Positions 16,940 through 23,839 of a stretch of 64,000 bases of DNA are shown here, piece by piece. Under the pieces are notes generated by a model. The model had not been told where the DNA came from and did no database searches. It was given only the letters and a program-made list of their open reading frames with translations. The stretch spans positions 1 through 64,000 of the forward strand of contig NZ_JAAVXB010000004.1 in the NCBI RefSeq assembly GCF_012241385.1, given 5' to 3'. The stretch is from Solimonas marina (GTDB taxonomy: Bacteria > Pseudomonadota > Gammaproteobacteria > Nevskiales > Nevskiaceae). Each line of letters begins with the position of its first letter. The first letter of the stretch is position 1. The translations under genes were made by a program, and so were the position numbers.

Positions 16940-18793
16940 TCAGACGCCGTCAGCGACGATCGCCGACGGGGCGAGCAACGGCAGCTCGACCGTTCCGCTC
17001 AGCGTCAACGCCGGCACCAGCAGATCGCGCGACCAGGTGACCGGATATTGGGCGTGGAACGCGTAGATCAGCAGCGCCACTTGCTCGCCTTCGGCCAACC
17101 GCTCGGCGATGCCGTTCATTTCCAGATCGTGCTGGCCGAAGCCGCGGACCGGCGTGATCTGGTCGTCGATGATGTCCCAGCGCGTCTGGCCAACGGGACG
17201 ATGGCCAATGGCGAGGAACAGGATGGGATCGCAGCCGAGCTGGACCAGCGTCGTCGCACAGTTGTCCTGTTCGAGGCCGCTCAGGCCCTCGATATCGACG
17301 TGCAGCATCGGCACGCCGGCGACGATCGCGCCGCCGGCCGGCACCGTGTACAGCGGCTGATCGGCGAGCAGCACGCTGTCGCGGATGCCGTTGCCAAGCA
17401 GTGAGCTGACGACGCCGAGCACGCTGTTGAGCTGCGGCGTGCTGTCGTCGATCGCAAAGGAGGTGCCCCCGCGCTGTACGGTTTTGGTCTCGATGGCATC
17501 GCCCTCGGCCAGACTCAGGCAGAAGTCCTTGCCGGTCGTCAGCACGTCGTCGACCGCGCCACGACCCTGCAGCTTGTCCTCAAACCACGCGAACTGGACG
17601 TCGTCCAGGTCCAGAGAGCCGCAGGTCCGCGTGCCGCCGGCATCCTGGAACCCGGGGAAGGTCAGGGCTTCGTAGAACGGGTCGAGCGGGTCCTCGAGCC
17701 CGGCCGTGCCGAGTGAAACCGGCAGGATGTGGCCGCTCTGGTGCGTCAGCAGGCGCACATCGCCGCCCAGCGCATGCAGGCACTCGTAGTTGTGCAGGCC
17801 GTCATTGAAGTTGAACAGCGTGTCGCGGAAACCCTGCGTCAGCAGCACGTCGGCCGCCGGCGGCAGGTCCGGGGCGACATTCAGCGGATCCGGCGTCGCC
17901 AACACAAAGTTCTGCGGCCCGGCGGGCTCGCCATCGCAGAAGTAGGCGAGGCTGTGGTACTTCATGAAGTTGGTGCCCGCCTCGGTGAAGTTGTTGGTCG
18001 CCGCGGCGCTGGCCAGGATCTCGATAACGGCGGTGTCTTCGCGAGTGCCGCCTTCCTGCAGCTGCTGGAGCAGGGCGGAAACGGTGCCGGTCGGGTTGCT
18101 CGGGTCGACGATCTGCGTGACCGAGGCTTCGCCGCCGGCAACCAGCGCCAGGCCCCAGCCGGACTTGACGACGTTGTTCGGATCGAGCGAGTAGGTCAGG
18201 TCGTGCGGTGTGATGTCCGGCGCCAGGACGCGCAGCCGGTGCTGCGGGTCGGCGGCGTAGAGCAGCACCTGATACATGCCGCCGTACGAACCGCCATATG
18301 AGCCGACCATCATCTTGCCGTTGCTGCGGCGTCGCAGGCCCGGCAGGTTTTCGGCCCAGTCGAGCACCGCGATCAAGTCCTGGCCTTCGTAGTCGGGCGA
18401 CATGACGCGGACGGTGCCGCTCGACTCGCCGAAGCCGCGCTCATCGATGGAGACCACATAGTAGCCGGCGTCGATCAGGCGGCGGATGAAACTGCCGTCC
18501 GGCGCTTCGGTCTCGCGCGAGCCACCGTAGCCGTGGCCCTGCAAGACCAGCGGATAGGTCTTGCCGGCTTCCAGATGCGTGGGTTCGAAGACCTGGACGA
18601 CGATGGTGTCCCCGGTGGCGGCGACCGGAATCTCCTGACGGTAGATGGTGCCGTCGCGGGATTGGCTCACCGCAACGGTTGGCGGGCTGCCGCCATACGG
18701 TGAATCCGCCTTGCTCGATGCGCCGGTGCCGCAGGCGGCCAAATACAGGCAGGCCAGCGCGAGACCGGCTCGCGCTGCGTGATGCAGCTTCAT
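16940..18793 (-). CDS. Large alpha/beta-hydrolase lipoprotein (X-Pro peptidase-like)
   Basis: This 617-residue protein begins with a lipoprotein signal (LYLAAC), so it should be anchored in an envelope membrane. The nucleophile elbow GSYGGSYGG, preceded by GFGESSG, suits the CocE/X-prolyl dipeptidyl peptidase group of alpha/beta-hydrolases. A late LTHQSGH could supply the catalytic His. The C-terminal beta-rich part looks like the jelly roll of that group. GGGGGAG lies just upstream of the start at 18793. It diverges from the aminopeptidase gene over only 75 bases. Whether it acts on peptides or esters cannot be told. Confidence 0.75.
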   Translation of the reverse strand: MKLHHAARAGLALACLYLAACGTGASSKADSPYGGSPPTVAVSQSRDGTIYRQEIPVAATGDTIVVQVFEPTHLEAGKTYPLVLQGHGYGGSRETEAPDGSFIRRLIDAGYYVVSIDERGFGESSGTVRVMSPDYEGQDLIAVLDWAENLPGLRRRSNGKMMVGSYGGSYGGMYQVLLYAADPQHRLRVLAPDITPHDLTYSLDPNNVVKSGWGLALVAGGEASVTQIVDPSNPTGTVSALLQQLQEGGTREDTAVIEILASAAATNNFTEAGTNFMKYHSLAYFCDGEPAGPQNFVLATPDPLNVAPDLPPAADVLLTQGFRDTLFNFNDGLHNYECLHALGGDVRLLTHQSGHILPVSLGTAGLEDPLDPFYEALTFPGFQDAGGTRTCGSLDLDDVQFAWFEDKLQGRGAVDDVLTTGKDFCLSLAEGDAIETKTVQRGGTSFAIDDSTPQLNSVLGVVSSLLGNGIRDSVLLADQPLYTVPAGGAIVAGVPMLHVDIEGLSGLEQDNCATTLVQLGCDPILFLAIGHRPVGQTRWDIIDDQITPVRGFGQHDLEMNGIAERLAEGEQVALLIYAFHAQYPVTWSRDLLVPALTLSGTVELPLLAPSAIVADGV

Positions 18794-18868
18794 GATGACT
18801 CCCCCGTGGCACTATCGCGTGCCTTTCTTGTCTTGATAAGCGCAACACTACTGCAACACGGAGCCTCG

Positions 18869-19939
18869 ATGCCGCGCCTGCCACTGGTAATTCTGGCCCT
18901 ATCGGGCAGCTTGTTGCTGTCCGCGTGCGGTACGGTTTGCTACTACACGCAGGCGGTCGGCGGTGAAGTGGCGGTACTGCGGGCGCGCGAGCCGATCGCG
19001 CAGGTCCTGCGTGATCCGGCGACCGATCCGCAGTTGCGGCAGCGCCTGACGCTGGTGCGTGACGCCCGCAACTGGGCGGTGAAAGCGCTCGACCTTCCCG
19101 ACAACGGTAGTTATCGCAGCTACGCCGATGTCGGCCGGCCGTATGTCGTGTGGAATGTCTTCGCGACGCCGGAATTCTCGACCGAGCCGGTCGAGCACTG
19201 CTTTCCGATCGCCGGGTGCGTCGGCTATCAAGGGTGGTACAGCAAACAGGCCGCCGAGCGCAGTGCGCAACAGTTGGCGGCACGGGGCGACGACACCCAT
19301 GTCAGTGGCGTGCCGGCGTATTCGACGCTCGGCTGGTTCGATGATCCGGTGCTCAATACGATGATGCACTGGGATGATGCAACGCTGTTGTCGACCTTGT
19401 TCCACGAGCTGGCGCACCAGAAGCTCTATATCAAGCACGACACGCGCTTCAATGAGTCGTTCGCCGAATTCGTCGGGATGCAGGGCTTGCGCGATTACGA
19501 AAAAGCGCATGGCTTGCCGCAGAGTCAGGTTCTGGCCGAGCGGCAGGTGCGCAGTCGGCAGTTCACGAAACTGGTGCTGGCCGCACGTGATCGCTTGGTC
19601 GCGCTCTACCGTGAACCGTTGACGGCCGACGTGATGCGTGAACGCAAGGCCGCTGTCTTTGCGCAGCTGCGCACCGATTATCAAGCCCTGCGCGACGGTC
19701 CGTGGCACGGCTACGCAGGCTATGACCACTTCTTCGATCAGCCCATGAACAACGCACGCTTGCTGCCGTTTGGGCTATACGACGACGATCTTCCGGCGTT
19801 CGCCGCGCTGTTCACGCAAAACGGGGGTGACTGGCCTCGCTTCTACGCGGCAGCGCGCCGGCTCGGGAAGCGGCCGGCTGCGCAGCGACGCGCCGAAATC
19901 GAGCGGCTGCGCCAGGCCGGGGCGGCAGATGCTTCGTGA
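18869..19939 (+). CDS. Zinc aminopeptidase-like lipoprotein
   Basis: This 356-residue lipoprotein has the signal MPRLPLVILALSGSLLLSAC and is probably periplasmic. The zinc motif HELAH lies near residue 188, followed by NESFAEFVG, whose Glu is the likely third ligand. This pattern matches the proteobacterial putative aminopeptidase family (Pfam family name from memory: predicted aminopeptidase, DUF2265). The open frame begins at 18779, but the lipobox fixes the start at 18869. It diverges from the hydrolase lipoprotein, so two envelope hydrolases share a promoter region. Confidence 0.83.
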   Translation: MPRLPLVILALSGSLLLSACGTVCYYTQAVGGEVAVLRAREPIAQVLRDPATDPQLRQRLTLVRDARNWAVKALDLPDNGSYRSYADVGRPYVVWNVFATPEFSTEPVEHCFPIAGCVGYQGWYSKQAAERSAQQLAARGDDTHVSGVPAYSTLGWFDDPVLNTMMHWDDATLLSTLFHELAHQKLYIKHDTRFNESFAEFVGMQGLRDYEKAHGLPQSQVLAERQVRSRQFTKLVLAARDRLVALYREPLTADVMRERKAAVFAQLRTDYQALRDGPWHGYAGYDHFFDQPMNNARLLPFGLYDDDLPAFAALFTQNGGDWPRFYAAARRLGKRPAAQRRAEIERLRQAGAADAS

Positions 19940-20089
19940 TCTGCGTCATGGTGGCGCAGCATGCCGTTGCTAAGGTCTGGATGCGCATTTTCCCCCGGAT
20001 CAGGGAGCAGTTTTGCGCGCTGCAGTGCAGCATGATTATTGCATTGCGTGCTGACAATCCCCCCTCGAAAATGCGGATCGGAGTGCGGT

Positions 20090-20215
20090 ATGAGCTTGCG
20101 TTATTTCGACTCGGAAGCGGGTCGTGCGCGCTTCAAACGGCGCTATGTGTGGGCTTTCTGGAGCTTCTGTGCCGGGGCTGTGGTTGGCGTGCTGATCGTC
20201 GCCTCGATGTCATGA
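20090..20215 (+). CDS. Small membrane protein, 41 residues
   Basis: This short reading frame has ATG at 20090 with GGAG eight bases upstream. It encodes MSLRYFDSEAGRARFKRRY, a basic amphipathic head, followed by one hydrophobic segment (WAFWSFCAGAVVGVLIVA) and a stop at 20213-20215. Head-then-helix architecture fits a small inner-membrane protein with the basic end in the cytoplasm. It lies between the aminopeptidase and cysS with its own gap on each side. I do not recognise a family. The good ribosome site and composition make it likely to be real. Confidence 0.62.
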   Translation: MSLRYFDSEAGRARFKRRYVWAFWSFCAGAVVGVLIVASMS

Positions 20216-20288
20216 GCGTGGCGGCGGTGCCTGCCGTTTAGGCTGCGCAGCGAGTATCCTGCGCGGGTTTTTCTATCAGCCCGCCCTC

Positions 20289-21665
20289 ATGCACCTGCAC
20301 AACACGCTTTCCGGCCGTAAGGAAGAATTCGTTCCGCTGGACCCGAACCGGGTCACGATGTACGTCTGCGGGCCGACGGTCTACAGCTATGCGCATATCG
20401 GCAACGCCCGTCCGGTCGTGGTCTTCGACGTGCTGTCGCGCGTCCTGCGCCGGCGTTATCCGAACGTCGTCTATGTCCGCAACATCACCGACATCGACGA
20501 CAAGATCAATGCGGCGGCGAAGAAAGAAGGCGTCGATATTCGGGTGATCACGGACCGCTATGCGGCGATCTATCACGACGACATGGCAGCGCTCGGCGCG
20601 CGCGATCCGGATCACGTGCCGAGGGTGACCGAGCACCTGCCGGAGATCATCGCGATGATCGAAAAGCTGGTGGCCAGCGGCCACGCCTACGAGGCCCAGG
20701 GCCATGTGCTGTTCCACACCCTGAGCTACGCCGACTACGGCAAGCTGTCGGGCCGCGACGAGCAGGCGCTGATGGCCGGTGCGCGTGTCGAAGTGGCGCC
20801 GTACAAGAAGCACGCTGGCGATTTCGTGCTGTGGAAACCGTCGGCCGACGATCAGCCGGGCTGGGATTCGCCTTGGGGGCGCGGCCGGCCGGGCTGGCAT
20901 ATCGAATGCTCGGCGATGGCCGACGCGTTGCTGGGCGAGACCATCGACATCCACGGCGGCGGGCACGATCTGATCTTCCCGCACCACGAGAATGAGATCG
21001 CGCAGTCGACCTGCGCGCATGGCGGCAAGACCTTCGCGCGCTACTGGCTGCACAACGGCTTTCTCAACATCGACAGCCAGAAGATGTCGAAGTCGGTCGG
21101 CAATGTGCTGCTCGTTCACGAATTGCTGAAGACCATTCCAGGCGAGGTGATCCGTCTGGTGCTGATGACGGGGCACTACCGCCAGCCGGTCGACTGGAAC
21201 GACGAGGTCGTCGGCGAATCGCGCAAGAAGCTGGATCGCCTCTACGGCGCGCTGCGCGAGCTGGCCGACGTCGAGCCGGCCGCCGGCGTCGGCGCGCCGG
21301 ACGCCTTCATCGCTGCGCTTGAAGACGACATCAACACGCCGATGGCGCTGGCCGAGCTGTTTGAGCTGGCGCGTGCCGCGAACAAGGCGCAGTCGGCCGA
21401 CGAGAAGGCGCGGATCAAGGCGCAGATGCTGGACGCCGGGCAGTTGATCGGCCTGTTGCAGATGCAGCCCGCTGACTGGTTCGCGCTGGCAACGGCCGCC
21501 GCCGACGCACCGGGCGCCGACGAGATCGAAGCACTGCTGGCGCAACGCGCCGACGCGCGCCAGAACAAGCAGTGGGCCGAATCCGACCGTATCCGCGACG
21601 ATCTCAAGGCGCGCGGCGTGCTCGTCGAGGACTCCAAGGACGGCCAGCGCTGGCGCTACCTGTAG
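20289..21665 (+). CDS. cysS: Cysteinyl-tRNA synthetase
   Basis: This class I aminoacyl-tRNA synthetase charges tRNA-Cys in the cytosol. The 458-residue length is typical. The nucleotide-binding HIGH-type motif is in [16 protein letters not shown] near residue 28, whose Cys is a zinc ligand. [13 protein letters not shown] and [17 protein letters not shown] follow, supplying the other zinc ligands, and KMSKSVGN gives the KMSKS loop near residue 265. The start at 20289 gives the usual [13 protein letters not shown]-terminus. A dispersed hairpin repeat follows the stop. Confidence 0.97.
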   Translation: MHLHNTLSGRKEEFVPLDPNRVTMYVCGPTVYSYAHIGNARPVVVFDVLSRVLRRRYPNVVYVRNITDIDDKINAAAKKEGVDIRVITDRYAAIYHDDMAALGARDPDHVPRVTEHLPEIIAMIEKLVASGHAYEAQGHVLFHTLSYADYGKLSGRDEQALMAGARVEVAPYKKHAGDFVLWKPSADDQPGWDSPWGRGRPGWHIECSAMADALLGETIDIHGGGHDLIFPHHENEIAQSTCAHGGKTFARYWLHNGFLNIDSQKMSKSVGNVLLVHELLKTIPGEVIRLVLMTGHYRQPVDWNDEVVGESRKKLDRLYGALRELADVEPAAGVGAPDAFIAALEDDINTPMALAELFELARAANKAQSADEKARIKAQMLDAGQLIGLLQMQPADWFALATAAADAPGADEIEALLAQRADARQNKQWAESDRIRDDLKARGVLVEDSKDGQRWRYL

Positions 21666-21691
21666 GCGCCGCGCGACTGCGAAAAGCGACT

Positions 21692-21928
21692 ACCGCAGAT
21701 TTCGCAGATTCCGCGGAACGAATCTGTTCTGCGAAATCCAGCAGGGCCGCGGTTCGACGCTTTGCTTTTGTCGGACGGCGGGGCATTGCGTGCCCTGATA
21801 TGCCGTGCGTTTGGTGGCACTCGGCATGCGCGGGCTCGGGTGCTTGCGCTGCACCGGAAGCTTGCGCGAAGGTCGTGTCGTTGCCGAATGTCGCCGCTTT
21901 GTCGGCGAAATCTGCGTAATCTGCGGTT
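21692..21928. repeat. Long-loop hairpin repeat (CGCAGATT variant)
   Basis: The arms ACCGCAGATTTCGCAGATT at about 21692-21710 and AATCTGCGTAATCTGCGGT at about 21909-21927 are reverse complements apart from one or two bases. They enclose about 200 GC-rich bases with no convincing gene, between convergent cysS and the MerR-type gene. It is a G-for-A variant of the element at 15666 and of the array at 58272. Confidence 0.65.
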
Positions 21929-21946
21929 CCCGCTGTTGAGCTTCTT

Positions 21947-22780
21947 CTAAGACGCCGGCGGCGGTTTGATCTGCTGTTCGAGGATTTGCGCAATGCGGTC
22001 GCCGAGAAATTTGCTCGCTGACTTTTCGAGTGCGCGCGAGATTTCCGAGTCGACGGCCATCACCGCCAGTGGCCGCAGACGCCAGATCACATCGGCAAGC
22101 TTGGGCACGTCCTCGGGCGGCGGCAGGCCGCCGTTATAGCGGTCGAGCAGGCGCACGATGACCTGCACCATCTCGTCGGCGACGTGCTGGACGTGGCTGC
22201 GCAGGTGCTCGACCAGCGTCAGCAGGTCATCGAGTGACATGCCGGCGCGGGTCAACTCGGCGCCGGCTAGTAGGATCTTCGGGTTCGGTGCGCGAAAGCG
22301 GATGCCGTCCGGCACCAGGATGCCGAGGCGCAGGACGCGGCTCAGCGTTGCGGGCGCGAAGGCGCTGATGCCGTACATGCGCAGCAGCTCCGGCATCGTG
22401 AACAGACGCGGCGCTTCGCTCGACCACGGCGTGCTGATCGCACGCTCGAGGCCGAGGATGTCGCGCAACTGCTGGCCTTTTTCCAGGCCTTCGATCAGCT
22501 CTTGGATGTTGGCAATCGTGTAGCCGCGGCTCAGCAGCTGGTTGACGAGCTTGAGCCGTCGCAGGTGCTCGCCGGTGTAGATGCCGACGCGACCGCGTCG
22601 TTCGGGAGGACTCAGCAGGCCGCGATCCTGATACGCGCGGACGTTGCGCACCGTGGCGCCGCCGGCGCGCGCCAGTTCGTCGATGGTGTATTCGTCGTGC
22701 TCGGCGCGATCGGACTCGGCGTCGTGCGCCGGGGTCTCGTCGTTACCGTCTTCGGGGGACATGACCATGGCGCGGATCAT
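21947..22780 (-). CDS. MerR-family transcriptional regulator
   Basis: This 277-residue regulator has a MerR-type N-terminal winged helix (YTIDELARAGGATVRNVRAYQDRGLL, then HLRRLKLVNQLLSRGYTIANI) starting about 30 residues in. A long C-terminal region has no cysteine-rich metal loop. It is encoded 47 bases downstream of the metal-dependent hydrolase on the same strand, so the two probably form an operon that it may control through the palindrome at 23713. Mets at 22768 and 22762 are alternative starts, and no strong ribosome site separates them. Confidence 0.83.
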   Translation of the reverse strand: MIRAMVMSPEDGNDETPAHDAESDRAEHDEYTIDELARAGGATVRNVRAYQDRGLLSPPERRGRVGIYTGEHLRRLKLVNQLLSRGYTIANIQELIEGLEKGQQLRDILGLERAISTPWSSEAPRLFTMPELLRMYGISAFAPATLSRVLRLGILVPDGIRFRAPNPKILLAGAELTRAGMSLDDLLTLVEHLRSHVQHVADEMVQVIVRLLDRYNGGLPPPEDVPKLADVIWRLRPLAVMAVDSEISRALEKSASKFLGDRIAQILEQQIKPPPAS

Positions 22781-22827
22781 AAGCCAGCATCCGCGCCATC
22801 GCCTTGGCCGCAGGCGCCAATCTGCAC

Positions 22828-23703
22828 TCAGGCCGCGCGGGCGAGGGTGTCACCTTCGAGATCACGCAGCAGCGGCTCGATGCCGCCGAGGTACTCGCGG
22901 TTGTCGTGATCCCAGGGATGGAAGCCCGGCTTGAAGTAGTCGAACCATTCGCCGATCGCGCGGCGCAGCGGCCCCGGCGTGCCGAACAGGAAGCGCAGCG
23001 TGCGCCACCAGCCACCGCGCTCGGCGCGGGCGCCGGCGTCGGCGCGCGTCAGGCGCCACATGAAGATCGCCACCAGCGGCCAGAACACGAAGCTGGCGGT
23101 GATCAGACCCATCACGCGCTGCAGATAGCGCAACGGGTTGCGGCCCATGGTCGCGGCCCAGACATCATAGGCAACCGCCTTGTGCTCGGTCTCTTCGAGC
23201 GCATGCCAGCGCCACAGCCGTGCGAAATGCGGCTCGGCGTTGCCGACCACGCGCGAGTCCTGCAGCAGGCTGTTGGCCATGATCGCGGTCAGATGTTCGA
23301 GCGCGATGGTGATCGACAACTGCGAGGATTTCGGCAGCACGCGCTTCATGAACTCCGTTAGCTTGTAGACGAAACCCTGCAGCGGCGCGCCGGGCAGGCC
23401 GGCTTCGTCGAGCATTTCGTTGCACTCGGTATGCTCGCGGCCGTGCATCGCTTCCTGGCCGATGAACGCGGTGACGGCGCGCTGCAGTTCCGGTTCCTGG
23501 ATCTGGTTGCGGTAGTGACGGACCGCATGGATGAAGAAGCGCTCGCCGTCCGGGAAGAACAGCGACAGGGCATTGAAGAAGTGGCTGACGTGGCGGCCCT
23601 CGTTATGCCAGTCGCCGACGCGTGCCGCGGGCAGCTTGAAGTGCAGGTCGCGGCGAATCGGCATGATCGCCGGCTGTTCGTCGCGGAATTCAGGGTCCGT
23701 CAT
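22828..23703 (-). CDS. Metal-dependent hydrolase family protein
   Basis: This 291-residue protein matches the family annotated as predicted metal-dependent hydrolase (PF10118, from memory). It is rich in His/Glu pairs on helices: FIGQEAMHGREHTECN, SITIALEHLTAI and WHALEETEHKAVAYDV, a pattern like a di-iron four-helix protein. Hydrophobic helices near residues 205-225 suggest membrane contact. The ATG at 23703 has GGAG seven bases upstream and is preferred over a TTG five codons earlier. Such genes often neighbour regulators in lipid- or steroid-degrading bacteria; the substrate here is unknown. Confidence 0.75.
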   Translation of the reverse strand: MTDPEFRDEQPAIMPIRRDLHFKLPAARVGDWHNEGRHVSHFFNALSLFFPDGERFFIHAVRHYRNQIQEPELQRAVTAFIGQEAMHGREHTECNEMLDEAGLPGAPLQGFVYKLTEFMKRVLPKSSQLSITIALEHLTAIMANSLLQDSRVVGNAEPHFARLWRWHALEETEHKAVAYDVWAATMGRNPLRYLQRVMGLITASFVFWPLVAIFMWRLTRADAGARAERGGWWRTLRFLFGTPGPLRRAIGEWFDYFKPGFHPWDHDNREYLGGIEPLLRDLEGDTLARAA

Positions 23704-23712
23704 GTCTCGCTC

Positions 23713-23731
23713 CGTCAATGTGACATTGACG
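23713..23731. promoter_or_regulatory. 19-bp palindromic operator candidate
   Basis: CGTCAATGTGACATTGACG is a perfect palindrome around its central base, 10 bases upstream of the hydrolase start. A further GTCAATAGTTACATT-like half (reading the minus strand) lies just upstream of it. The position suits a repressor or MerR-type activator site for the hydrolase/MerR operon. Confidence 0.6.
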
Positions 23732-23839
23732 AATGTAACTATTGACGGTGGCGCTTTGCAAGCACCGTCCGTCGGCTGTGTTTGAGGCCAACGGACGGCG
23801 CTGACAACTGGCTGTCAGATCGCTGATTTTGCGACGGTT

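Noticed and set aside
20238-21545. A 435-residue frame opposite cysS
   Set aside because: It is antisense to a well-supported tRNA synthetase and contains no recognisable domain.
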